Origin: Arcanobacterium phocae
GTDB lineage: Bacteria > Actinomycetota > Actinomycetes > Actinomycetales > Actinomycetaceae
Reading direction: 5' to 3'
Assembly (NCBI RefSeq): GCF_018913465.1
Contig: NZ_JABAPM010000001.1
Location: 434,001-498,000, forward strand
Length of the DNA: 64,000 bases
Each line of letters begins with the position of its first letter. Position 1 is the stretch's first letter. The notes below the pieces were generated by a model. That model did no database searches, was not told where the DNA came from, and saw only the letters and a list, made by a program, of their open reading frames with translations. Both the position numbers and the translations under genes were made by a program. Below are positions 8,708-16,306 of the stretch, piece by piece.

Positions 8708-8929
8708 ATGGACTTTCCGTCAATAATTGCAACCCTCGTTTTGCTGGCAATCGTGGTCAGCGCTATTAGCTATGTAGTGAAGCAAAAGCGAAAAGGCACA
8801 GTGTGTATTGGTTGCCCGGTAACTGGCAGCTGTTCTAAAAAGGATCTATGCTCACCGATGATGAATGTTAACGACGGCGGACGCACACACTTGCCGATTG
8901 CCCCAGTTTCTTCTCAGACAACGAAGTGA
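8708..8929 (+). CDS. FeoB-associated Cys-rich membrane protein (FeoC-like position)
   Basis: A 73-residue protein with one N-terminal membrane helix (IIATLVLLAIVVSAISYVV) followed by a basic patch and a cysteine cluster, CIGCPVTGSCSKKDLC. This is the make-up of the FeoB-associated Cys-rich membrane proteins found next to feoB in many gram-positive bacteria, which may replace the soluble FeoC of enterobacteria; the exact role is unproven. It has a good GGAAGGA ribosome site 46 bases after feoB, and its stop is within six bases of the feoA start, so all three are co-transcribed. Confidence 0.85.
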   Translation: MDFPSIIATLVLLAIVVSAISYVVKQKRKGTVCIGCPVTGSCSKKDLCSPMMNVNDGGRTHLPIAPVSSQTTK

Positions 8930-8934
8930 GGACA

Positions 8935-9240
8935 ATGTTATTTCGTAGTAAACGAGCTCAACCTACTGTCGAGCACTGGCCCGACAGCGAGGCTGCGTCC
9001 GGTCAGTGTGGGCATACACTGTTAGAAGCTGAAGTTGGGCGTACCTACACTGTGCAGGAGCTACATACCGGAGATTCCGAGATGGATAGCTTTCTACTCC
9101 GGCTGGGATGCTATGTGGGTGAGTCTATTACCGTGTTGTCAAAGAAAAAGAACTCCTGCATTGTGGTGATTAAGGATGGACGGTATGCGATCGATAACGT
9201 CTTAGCGGGCGCTATCGTGGTCTCGTGCGAGGTCTTTTGA
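8935..9240 (+). CDS. feoA: FeoA-domain protein
   Basis: A 101-residue protein. The start at 8935 (MLFRSKRAQ) is chosen because GAGG lies five bases before it; a GTG nine bases upstream overlaps the previous stop and is a weaker choice. After about 30 poorly conserved residues the SH3-like FeoA domain runs to the end: LEAEVGRTYTVQELHTGD, LLRLGCYVGESITVLSKKK and IDNVLAGAIVV. FeoA is a small cytosolic protein that is thought to bind FeoB and tune its activity. The N-terminal extension relative to the usual 75-residue FeoA is unexplained. It closes the feo unit; about 66 bases with a weak six-base-pair hairpin (ATTTCC/GGAAAT) follow. Confidence 0.85.
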   Translation: MLFRSKRAQPTVEHWPDSEAASGQCGHTLLEAEVGRTYTVQELHTGDSEMDSFLLRLGCYVGESITVLSKKKNSCIVVIKDGRYAIDNVLAGAIVVSCEVF

Positions 9241-9306
9241 CTATCTTATTTCCACGGATTTTGTGTTCTGCGGAAATGGAGCTCATAGACGGATAGACTT
9301 AGTTCT

Positions 9307-10326
9307 ATGGATCACTCACCGTTTTTGTTATCTGCAACGCAAGATGCGAGCCAGCGTCCGTACATTCGTTTTATTCTCAGCAGAGGGGCTGGGAAGGGTA
9401 ATGCGCATGCCTTGGCTCAAGAAATTCGTTCGTGCTACCCGCACGCAACTCACTCCGAACTGGGTGGGGATTGGCGCCAAGCTGGCAGGGTGACAATCTC
9501 GTTGACCCGCGGACCGGACCATGTCCAAAGACTTGCTGCCGAATGGAACGAGTTTTGGGGCGACAAAGGAGTTTGCTACGTAGCGGGTGGCGATGGATCC
9601 GTGAACGAAGTTGTTCAGGCGCTGGCCGGTAAAGATTGCGCGTTCGGTGTGATCCCGATGGGGACCGGAAACGATTTTGCTCGTAGTTTGTACGGCGAAG
9701 ATGTTGGTTATCGTGACGCATTGTCTCTTATTTCGGCAACGAAGAACGTGGAGTTTTCCCCGATTGACGTGTTGCAGGTCAATGATCTGTACTGTGCAAA
9801 CGTGTTTTCGCTCGGATACGATACCGAAGTTCTTCGTGAGGCGATGCGTGTGCAGCGACGTTTCCGGGCTTTAGGAAGCTCAGCATATGGGCTTGGCGTA
9901 GCGCGTACGTTGTGGCGCGAAAAGTCAGTGCCATTGGCGTTTTCGTACCATGATATAGCCGGTGAACACCATCAAATCGAACAAGCATGTACCGTTTTTG
10001 TGGTAGGCAACGGGCGCATGTATGGGGGTGGCTATCAGCCGTTGCCAGATGCGCTTTTAGACGATGCACACGCTGATTTCTTGTATTCCGACAGTTTGTC
10101 ATTACTTGGAATTGGGCGTCTTTTAGCTAAATATCGGGATGGGTCGCATACCGAGAGCCCGGTTGCACATATGGATGAGATTGTCGATCTGCATGTGGAG
10201 CGGATCGACGGTGAGTCCCTGCTGTGGAACATTGATGGGCTGATTTATGAAAGCGACGCCGTGGATATTAAGAACATTCCTAGTGCCGTGACGCTTGCTC
10301 GATTAGTGCCAGGGGTACAAGAATGA
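9307..10326 (+). CDS. Diacylglycerol kinase-family lipid kinase (YegS/DgkB-like)
   Basis: A 339-residue soluble kinase of the DAGK catalytic family, which phosphorylates diacylglycerol or related lipids at the membrane. The nucleotide-binding motif is GGDGSVNEVVQAL at about residues 97-109, followed by IPMGTGNDFARSL at about 122-134, both diagnostic. The C-terminal beta domain includes VVGNGRMYGGGYQPLPDA and a final INNIDG-like piece (LLWNIDGLIYES). Length is normal. No convincing ribosome site precedes the ATG. The last codons overlap the first FluC gene by four bases, so the kinase and the fluoride channel form one operon; a functional link is not obvious. Lipid substrate cannot be told from sequence. 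Confidence 0.88.
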   Translation: MDHSPFLLSATQDASQRPYIRFILSRGAGKGNAHALAQEIRSCYPHATHSELGGDWRQAGRVTISLTRGPDHVQRLAAEWNEFWGDKGVCYVAGGDGSVNEVVQALAGKDCAFGVIPMGTGNDFARSLYGEDVGYRDALSLISATKNVEFSPIDVLQVNDLYCANVFSLGYDTEVLREAMRVQRRFRALGSSAYGLGVARTLWREKSVPLAFSYHDIAGEHHQIEQACTVFVVGNGRMYGGGYQPLPDALLDDAHADFLYSDSLSLLGIGRLLAKYRDGSHTESPVAHMDEIVDLHVERIDGESLLWNIDGLIYESDAVDIKNIPSAVTLARLVPGVQE

Positions 10327-10709
10327 CCGCTGTTCGTACCTCGGCTTTAGTTTTCTGCGGCGGTTTGGCTGGGGTGTTCTTGCGCTGGTCTCTTATTCAG
10401 GTTTTTCCGATGCCAGGATCGTGGGCTGTCTATCTGATTAACGTCTTTGGTAGTTTTTTGCTTGGATGTCTTTACGGATACAGTGAGCAGCATACCGGGG
10501 CGTGGTTGACGACGGCAGAAGGTCGGCTTTTCTTTGGTACCGGCCTGCTAGGTGGGTTTACGACGTATTCTACATTTGCGGTAGACGTTGTCCAGATAGG
10601 TGAAACGGCCGCGATAGCCGGCCTTATTTTTGCTAGTAGCCAGTTGCTCCTAGGTGCCGGCTTAGCGCTACTTGGGCTGCGGCTGGGAAGCCGGAGGCGG
10701 CACGTATGA
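10323..10709 (+). CDS. crcB: Fluoride ion channel subunit FluC/CrcB (first of a pair)
   Basis: A 128-residue protein with four membrane helices of the Fluc/CrcB family, which lets fluoride leave the cell. Signatures are GGLAGVFLRW in helix 1, LINVFGSFLLG in helix 2 and GTGLLGGFTTYSTFAVD in helix 3, the broken helix that lines the pore and binds the central sodium ion. Fluc channels are antiparallel dimers; where two genes are adjacent, as here, they usually encode a heterodimer of opposite orientation. The C-terminus is strongly basic (LGLRLGSRRRHV), which favours an inside C-terminus. It overlaps both neighbours by four bases. Confidence 0.93.
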   Translation: MTAVRTSALVFCGGLAGVFLRWSLIQVFPMPGSWAVYLINVFGSFLLGCLYGYSEQHTGAWLTTAEGRLFFGTGLLGGFTTYSTFAVDVVQIGETAAIAGLIFASSQLLLGAGLALLGLRLGSRRRHV

Positions 10710-11059
10710 TCGTTCTTATTGCTATTGCTGGTGGGTTGGGTGCAGTAGCGCGTTACTGGACTGATACCTGGCTCAAGCGAATGGGGTTTAGCGGGTTGTG
10801 GTCAACTGCAGTGATCAATGTTATTGGCGCGGTTTTCCTTGGCGCGATTATTTCTGGTGGCTTTGGAGCACTGATATCAGCCGTCCTCGGTGCTGGATTT
10901 TGCGGTGGATTTACAACTTTTAGTACCGCGAGTGTGGAAACAGGGCGGTTACTGCTTGATAGGCGAGCAGGATACGCGGTCGTATACATGGCAACCGTGT
11001 GTGTCTTAAGTGTTTGCGGTGTATTTTTAGGAACACTTTTAGGGAATCTGTTCCGTTAA
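10706..11059 (+). CDS. crcB: Fluoride ion channel subunit FluC/CrcB (second of a pair)
   Basis: A 117-residue second Fluc subunit. It has GGLGAVARYWTDTWLK in helix 1 (the canonical GGxxGAxxRY), AVINVIGAVFLG in helix 2 and GAGFCGGFTTFSTASVE in helix 3. It differs enough from the first subunit, with a short C-terminus after helix 4, to fit the idea of an obligate heterodimer with opposite topology. The ATG overlaps the TGA of the first gene in an ATGA arrangement, giving translational coupling. No fluoride riboswitch was recognised upstream of the unit. Confidence 0.93.
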   Translation: MIVLIAIAGGLGAVARYWTDTWLKRMGFSGLWSTAVINVIGAVFLGAIISGGFGALISAVLGAGFCGGFTTFSTASVETGRLLLDRRAGYAVVYMATVCVLSVCGVFLGTLLGNLFR

Positions 11060-11061
11060 TT

Positions 11062-11097
11062 TTGCACTCGAATGCAATTGTGCACTAGAGTGCAGTT
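11062..11097 (+). promoter_or_regulatory. Leaderless tetR promoter with two tandem 14-bp palindromes
   Basis: Two copies of TGCACT-N2-A(A/G)TGCA lie at 11063-11076 and 11081-11094, spaced 18 bases centre to centre; the second is a perfect dyad (TGCACTAGAGTGCA apart from its two central bases), the first has one mismatch. They coincide with a promoter: TTGCAC (-35, 11062) and TAGAGT (-10, 11086-11091), spacer 18. The ATG at 11098 is seven bases after the -10 and no ribosome site fits between, so the transcript is probably leaderless. Binding of the TetR protein here would shut its own promoter. Confidence 0.7.
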
Positions 11098-11712
11098 ATG
11101 AGTGAATGTACCCGACGTGAATCAAAACGCCAAGAAACCGCAGATAACATCGTTCGATCTGCTATCGCTTTGGTAACTAAAGCTGAATCCATTGATTCGG
11201 TTTCTATTGACGATATCGCGCAAGAAGCAGGTATATCGCGGCGTACATTCTTCAATCATTTTCCTACGAAAATAACAGTGCTGCTCGAGCCCTTATTTGT
11301 CTACCGCTCGCGCTATATTGCTCATGTCCTCAATGCGTCGATGAGCATTACTGCATGGCAAGCAGTTGCTCAAGCAGTAGCTAAGACAATTGCGGACTGC
11401 GATGACCTTGATTTGGTAGCGCGCTCCGAATGGATTCTTACTCGATTGGTTCACTCTTCATCGGCGCCGGCAGATATTCCGCATCGGTCTGCCTATGAAG
11501 CCCACAGCAATGCCTTGCGGATGAATCTCCAACAACGGCTCAACCAAGATGATCCGATTGCAGTGGAATTGCTTAGTGGAATTGGTGACCAAGTACTTCG
11601 GCTTGCTCTGGTAGCGGTGCGAGAAAACGATAATAAGGATCCACACGAAGCCGCCCAAGAAGCGGTCACTCACTCATTTGAGCTTATGGCAACAAATAAT
11701 TTCGGCCTCTGA
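11098..11712 (+). CDS. TetR-family transcriptional regulator
   Basis: A 204-residue regulator. The N-terminal DNA-binding domain covers about residues 10-60: DNIVRSAIALVTKAESIDSV, then the helix-turn-helix IDDIAQEAGISRRTFFNHFP. The rest is a helical ligand-binding and dimerization domain with no recognisable ligand signature. The gene lies 15 bases before a DHA2-type exporter in the same direction, the usual arrangement for local repressors of drug pumps. Two tandem palindromes sit directly on its promoter, which predicts autoregulation and control of the downstream pump and esterase by read-through. Inducer unknown. Confidence 0.92.
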   Translation: MSECTRRESKRQETADNIVRSAIALVTKAESIDSVSIDDIAQEAGISRRTFFNHFPTKITVLLEPLFVYRSRYIAHVLNASMSITAWQAVAQAVAKTIADCDDLDLVARSEWILTRLVHSSSAPADIPHRSAYEAHSNALRMNLQQRLNQDDPIAVELLSGIGDQVLRLALVAVRENDNKDPHEAAQEAVTHSFELMATNNFGL

Positions 11713-11727
11713 AGGAGACATGACACC

Positions 11728-13284
11728 GTGGATAAAACACATAAACTCATCCTCGCCATTCTTATCTTTGGCGTCTCACTTATAGTTTTAGACGGTACGA
11801 TTGTTGCCGTTTCGCTTCCGGTTATTATTTCAGATCTAGGACTGTCCTTGACGCAGGCACAATGGGTGTCCTCACTGTACACAGTTGTTTTTGCTGCGCT
11901 TTTACTGCCGTCTGGTGTGTTGGGTGATCGTTATAGTCATCGGCGTATGTTCATTTCCGGCTTAGCAATCTTCGGCGCAGCTTCCGCCATTGCGTCATTC
12001 GCTACCGGGGCACCGGTACTGCTTATGGCACGCGCTCTGCAAGGACTTGGCGGCGCATTCGTTCTGCCAGCGACCTTGTCTATCATTAATGAAACATTCC
12101 GAAAGAATAATCGAGCAGCGGCCTTCGGAATTTGGGGAGCTGCTATGGCGACAATGGCTGCCCTCGGGCCTCTCGTGGGCGGCTGGATTACCTCCGAATT
12201 TTCATGGCCTTGGGTTTTCTTGGTGAATGTGCCTCTTGTCCTATGCGCAGTGCCAATTGCGTTACGTATATTACCCCGCGCCGATAAGCCTTCTCGGCAA
12301 CGCCTACCACTACTTTCTACCGTCATGTCCGCGCTTTCATTTGCGGCGATTGTTTTTGGTCTTATCGAAGGAACTACTTACGGTTGGTGGACTCCAAAGC
12401 AAGGACTTTCACTAGGAAGCTGGGAACTGAATCCACCTATTTCTGTTTCCACTCTTGTCTTGATCTTTGGCATGCTGCTCCTTGTTACTTTCGTTGGGCG
12501 TGAACTTTACAAGGTGCGAAAGTCTCGAGATGTCCTTGTAGATCCGCGGCTATTTACCATCCCGTCGTTTGCGCTAGGTAATATCACTGCGGCTGCAGTA
12601 GCTGCCGGCGAATTCGGCGTGCTATTTGGGCTACCTCTGTTCTTAGTAAACGTCCGTGGACTCTCAACGATGGAAACCGGATGGGTACTCGCTGCGCTGG
12701 CCTGTGGTGGAATTATTTCTGGTGGTCTAGCACGTTTTATTTCGCAACGTATTGGCCCAGAACGAACCGTTATCGTAGGTTTAGCCCTCGAAGTGTTAGG
12801 GATCGTCGGCGTCGTCGTTTTGCTTGACCCAGCAATACATATGTGGATGCTAGTAGCTTTGCTAGCTATGTACGGTTGTGGCATGGGGTTAGCGTCCGCG
12901 CAACTTACATCTGTTGTTCTCGCGCATGTTCCAGTGAAAATTTCTGGCATGGGATCAGCTATTCAATCGACATTCCGTCAGGTTGGTTCAGCAACGGGAG
13001 TGGCTCTAGCGGGCTCCGCTCTGGCAGTCGCTATCAACACTGATATGCCGACCCGGCTTGTCGATGCTGGTCTGCCGCATGAGCTAGCTGTAAAGTTCTC
13101 CGATGCAACGGCCTCATCGGTCGGTGGAGCCATGAGTGGTTTGTCTGATGGGAACCCGCAGCTACTATCTGTGCTTCACGATGGGTACACCGTTGGTCAG
13201 GCAGTAGCCATGGGCTCATGCGGAGTATTCCTCGTTATTGGATTGTTCTGTTCCATTGCGTTGTATCGAATTTCTCGTCGATAG
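11728..13284 (+). CDS. MFS drug:H+ antiporter, DHA2 family (EmrB/QacA type, 14 helices)
   Basis: A 518-residue exporter. It starts at a GTG (11728) ten bases after AAGGAG; the nearby ATG at 11720 is out of frame. Motif D1 of DHA2 pumps appears as LDGTIVAVSLPVI in helix 1, motif A as LLLPSGVLGDRYSHRRMFISG between helices 2 and 3 (shown in part here), motif C-like LGPLVGGWITSEFSWPWVFL in helix 5. Hydrophobicity continues through about 14 helices with the longer central loop usual for this family. Such pumps expel lipophilic cations, dyes or antibiotics using the proton gradient. It is coupled to the TetR gene upstream and to an esterase gene downstream, which together suggest handling of a specific ester-containing compound; that is inference. 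Confidence 0.92.
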   Translation: MDKTHKLILAILIFGVSLIVLDGTIVAVSLPVIISDLGLSLTQAQWVSSLYTVVFAALLLPSGVLGDRYSHRRMFISGLAIFGAASAIASFATGAPVLLMARALQGLGGAFVLPATLSIINETFRKNNRAAAFGIWGAAMATMAALGPLVGGWITSEFSWPWVFLVNVPLVLCAVPIALRILPRADKPSRQRLPLLSTVMSALSFAAIVFGLIEGTTYGWWTPKQGLSLGSWELNPPISVSTLVLIFGMLLLVTFVGRELYKVRKSRDVLVDPRLFTIPSFALGNITAAAVAAGEFGVLFGLPLFLVNVRGLSTMETGWVLAALACGGIISGGLARFISQRIGPERTVIVGLALEVLGIVGVVVLLDPAIHMWMLVALLAMYGCGMGLASAQLTSVVLAHVPVKISGMGSAIQSTFRQVGSATGVALAGSALAVAINTDMPTRLVDAGLPHELAVKFSDATASSVGGAMSGLSDGNPQLLSVLHDGYTVGQAVAMGSCGVFLVIGLFCSIALYRISRR

Positions 13285-13292
13285 TGGTTTCG

Positions 13293-14219
13293 ATGCATGA
13301 AGCAATGGAGCAGGTTCGCCGGCGAAAATCAGAAATACGTGAGGAACTTGCGTTACCGAAAACCACGCTTGAAGAAATACGATACGGTTACCTTCGAAAA
13401 CGTTTGTGGTGGAACAACGGCGGACCGCACGTTTCGCGGATATCCATAGACGTTGGGCCAGATGATGTAGACGTCAGTTTGTATGGAGCTAACTATTCGT
13501 CAACTCACGCCATTGTGTATGCGCATGGCGGTGGCTGGATAGTCGGCCATAGTCAAAGTCACGATCGTCTCTTACGTGCCCTGAGCCACGAATGTCGCTG
13601 TCCGATATATTCAGTGAATTACTCCCTTGCGCCAGAATCAAAATATCCAGTGCAAATACAAGAAACCGCAGCGGTCATAAACCATGTAGCAATGTGCATG
13701 CCACATATTTTCCTGATGGGGGACAGCTGTGGAGCAACACTGATGATGCAGACATGTCATGCGCTCAGCGGCGACGTCGTCGTCGATAATCTCGAACCGA
13801 ACCTTGCAAGCAGGTCTAAAATAGCTGGACTAGCCCTATTCTACGGTGCCTACGGACTAACAGATTCCGCTTCTTTGCGCCAGTTTGTGAGTATGGAAGG
13901 GATGTCTCGTGCTGATTTGCGTAGCTATGAGCAGGCGATACTTTCTGAAGATGGCAATCGAAACGTCCTGAACCTATTGGATATTCCAGCGCAAAGCTAT
14001 CCACCAAGCTATCTTGTGGCGGCAGAATTTGATCCGTTGCGTGACGATTCGCGTGCTCTGGCTGACAAGATTGATAGGACTTCCGGCAACGTCGTTTACG
14101 ACGAAATTCCGGGAGTAGAACACGAATTTATGCAGTATGGACGAATGCTTCCCCAGGTAGATGAAGTTATAAAAAATGTGGCGCATTGGCTTAATGCCAA
14201 CACGCCACATGAGAAGTAA
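13293..14219 (+). CDS. Alpha/beta hydrolase fold-3 esterase (HSL/carboxylesterase type)
   Basis: A 308-residue hydrolase if it starts at the ATG at 13293, just after the exporter stop; a longer frame starts inside the exporter and another ATG lies at 13305. The oxyanion motif YAHGGGWIVGHSQSHDRL and the nucleophile elbow MGDSCGATLM mark the hormone-sensitive-lipase group; the acid EFDPLRDDSRAL and the base GVEHEFMQYG complete the triad. The elbow has cysteine in place of the common alanine (GDSAG), which is tolerated. No signal peptide. It probably hydrolyses small acyl esters in the cytosol. Position behind tetR and a DHA2 pump suggests a joint detoxification unit. It converges with rpmE2, three bases apart. 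Confidence 0.85.
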   Translation: MHEAMEQVRRRKSEIREELALPKTTLEEIRYGYLRKRLWWNNGGPHVSRISIDVGPDDVDVSLYGANYSSTHAIVYAHGGGWIVGHSQSHDRLLRALSHECRCPIYSVNYSLAPESKYPVQIQETAAVINHVAMCMPHIFLMGDSCGATLMMQTCHALSGDVVVDNLEPNLASRSKIAGLALFYGAYGLTDSASLRQFVSMEGMSRADLRSYEQAILSEDGNRNVLNLLDIPAQSYPPSYLVAAEFDPLRDDSRALADKIDRTSGNVVYDEIPGVEHEFMQYGRMLPQVDEVIKNVAHWLNANTPHEK

Positions 14220-14222
14220 AAA

Positions 14223-14468
14223 CTACTTGCGACCGTAACGACGGTTGAACTTCTCAACCTGGCCCGCGGTGTCAAGAATACGACGTTGACCGGTGTAGAA
14301 CGGATGCGAAGCGTTAGAAACTTCGATATCAATGACTGGATACGTATTGCCGTCTTCCCACTCAATTGTATTTTCTGACGTCAGCGTAGAACGTGTAAGG
14401 AACGTATAGTTAGCAGAACGATCGCGGAATACTACCGGGTGATAATCGGGGTGAATACCCTTCTTCAT
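14223..14468 (-). CDS. rpmE2: 50S ribosomal protein L31 type B
   Basis: An 81-residue protein with the L31 type B sequence: [20 protein letters not shown] at the start, [20 protein letters not shown] in the middle and [20 protein letters not shown] toward the end. It lacks the CxxC zinc ribbon cysteines of type A L31, so it is the zinc-free form that replaces the zinc protein when zinc is scarce. A strong AAGGAGG site precedes the ATG. In many bacteria this gene is under Zur control; I see a 10-bp palindrome TTATCGATAA at 14508-14517 upstream, but it does not clearly match a Zur box. Confidence 0.97.
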   Translation of the reverse strand: MKKGIHPDYHPVVFRDRSANYTFLTRSTLTSENTIEWEDGNTYPVIDIEVSNASHPFYTGQRRILDTAGQVEKFNRRYGRK

Positions 14469-14559
14469 GAAATCCTCCTTAAAGATTGTAACGATGACAC
14501 TTTACCCTTATCGATAACCTTTCTCAATTATAAGTGTCTCATTTAATGGAATGTGACAG

Positions 14560-14572
14560 GTGTTATTAACAC
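14560..14572. promoter_or_regulatory. 13-base palindrome GTGTTA-T-TAACAC between rpmE2 and nhaC
   Basis: A perfect odd-centred palindrome lies in the divergent region between rpmE2 and the NhaC gene, 70-80 bases before the latter. Its size suits an operator for a dimeric regulator. No regulator is recognised from it. Confidence 0.35.
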
Positions 14573-14641
14573 AGAACTCTAGTACTGTGATGTAATCAAA
14601 ACTTAGCGTTAGTTAAAACTTGACCACGAAAGGAGACGTCC

Positions 14642-16231
14642 ATGATTGAGGTATATCCGTTTTTAACCTTAGTTCCGCCACTTATTGCGATTATACTGGT
14701 GATCTGGACGAAGAAAGTTATCGTCTCCTTACTGGCTGGAATTATCACGGCGGCATTCTTTGCTTCGGACGGTATGCCACTTGCCACTGTCCGACTATTG
14801 TGGTCAACTTTTTCAGGCCTTTTTTGGAATGCCGATCGAGGCGAACTAAACGCCTACTACCTATTGATCCTCCTTTTCCTCATTGTCCTTGGTATCATTA
14901 CTTCTCTGGTTTTGATGGCTGGTGGCACATATGCCTTTTCCACCTGGACGGCACAACGAATCCGGACTGGGCGAGGTGCTCAGACTCTCGCTGCTGGATT
15001 GGGAACCGCGATATTTGTTGATGACTATTTCAACGCGTTGGCAGTTGGGCAAGTTGCTCGGCCAGTTACCGATCAACACCGAATTTCGCGTGCCAAGCTG
15101 GCATACCTCATTGATTCGTCCTCAGCACCGGTTGCAGTCTTAGCACCTTTTTCTTCCTGGGGAGCATCCATTATTGGAATTATGGCTCCTATCGTTGTAG
15201 CTGTAGGCGTTGATGTGTCGGAAGCGGGAGCCTTTATTCGTTCTGCTGGAATGAACTATTATGCAATCGCGGCGATAGTACTGTTGTGGTTGACCGTCGG
15301 ATTAGACCTCAACATTGGTTCCATGCGAAAAGAAGAACGCCGTGCACGTAGCACTGGTGAAGTGTACGATCCGGCTTCTCCAGTTCCTGGGCAGCTAGCT
15401 GATAATCTTCCGCAGTGCGAGCCTGGCGCACGTAGAGCTCTTATAGTTCCATTTGTTTTTCTTGTTATGGGTGTGCTTGGAGGCATCGGCTACACCGGAT
15501 ATCTGGCAGGTGGCTCGTGGGGATTGCTCAGTATCTTGGCCAATACAAACGTAGCTTTATCCCTCAATATCGGCGGTTTCAGTGGCCTGGTAGCTGCGAT
15601 CTATTATTATTTTCGGTACACGCATCGAGATGCCGAATTTACTGCGCGCACCTTCGTAACAGGTGTTGGGGAGGGCGCCAAATCAATGCTCCCAGCGATT
15701 GAAATATTGCTCTGTGCATGGGTGTTGGGCGGTGTCATCTCGGTTTTAGGCACTGGCGAATATTTGGGGACTTTAGTTAAGTCTGTCCACCTGCCAGCGT
15801 TGTGGCTGATTCCAATCATCTTCATTATAGCTGGAGCAATAGCTTTTGCGACTGGAACATCATGGGGATCATTCGGTATTCTCCTACCAATTGCCGGTGA
15901 TATTTTGAATTCAGTTCCAGGTGGTTCTGGAGCACTGTTAGCAGCCTTTGGCGCGGTACTTGCTGGTGCAGTATGGGGGGATCACTGTTCACCGATTTCA
16001 GATACGACGATCCTATCGTCCACCGGTGCTGGTTGTAACCATATTGTGCATGTAACTACACAGCTACCATACGCATTGCTTGGGGCGATATCTGCTTTCC
16101 TCGGCTACATTGGATTGGCTATTACTGGTTCAGGTATTATCGGTTTGTTCGTCACATTGCTTGTACTTTCAGCATGTGTAACCTGTATTCGCCTTTATCT
16201 ACCACTTGATACTGAGAAAGCGACCGTTTAG
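14642..16231 (+). CDS. nhaC: NhaC-family Na+/H+ antiporter-like protein
   Basis: A 529-residue integral membrane protein of the NhaC family, which exchanges sodium or organic substrates against protons or other ions (members include malate/lactate antiporters). Recognisable parts are LTLVPPLIAIILVIWTKKVI near the start, LGTAIFVDDYFNALAVGQV with the acidic pair in a helix (about residue 120), LAYLIDSSSAPVAVLAPFSS, FATGTSWGSFGILLPIAGDI and GAVWGDHCSPISDTTILSST, the last two being the conserved substrate-pathway segments. GGAGA stands seven bases before the ATG. The gene is alone, with the rpmE2 gene divergent upstream. Exact ion specificity is not deducible. Confidence 0.88.
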   Translation: MIEVYPFLTLVPPLIAIILVIWTKKVIVSLLAGIITAAFFASDGMPLATVRLLWSTFSGLFWNADRGELNAYYLLILLFLIVLGIITSLVLMAGGTYAFSTWTAQRIRTGRGAQTLAAGLGTAIFVDDYFNALAVGQVARPVTDQHRISRAKLAYLIDSSSAPVAVLAPFSSWGASIIGIMAPIVVAVGVDVSEAGAFIRSAGMNYYAIAAIVLLWLTVGLDLNIGSMRKEERRARSTGEVYDPASPVPGQLADNLPQCEPGARRALIVPFVFLVMGVLGGIGYTGYLAGGSWGLLSILANTNVALSLNIGGFSGLVAAIYYYFRYTHRDAEFTARTFVTGVGEGAKSMLPAIEILLCAWVLGGVISVLGTGEYLGTLVKSVHLPALWLIPIIFIIAGAIAFATGTSWGSFGILLPIAGDILNSVPGGSGALLAAFGAVLAGAVWGDHCSPISDTTILSSTGAGCNHIVHVTTQLPYALLGAISAFLGYIGLAITGSGIIGLFVTLLVLSACVTCIRLYLPLDTEKATV

Positions 16232-16306
16232 TCCGCATGCTAGGTAGCAATTGCCGGTATAGTGAAAGTTGCTTACTAGGTTTTATCGAATATAGGAAGA
16301 GTTCTA

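Noticed and set aside
9241-9306. Fluoride riboswitch before the lipid kinase-crcB operon
   Set aside because: The conserved fluoride riboswitch words were not found; only a weak six-base-pair hairpin is present.
14508-14517. Zur box before rpmE2
   Set aside because: The palindrome TTATCGATAA is too short and unlike actinobacterial Zur sites, although zinc control of this gene is plausible from its family.
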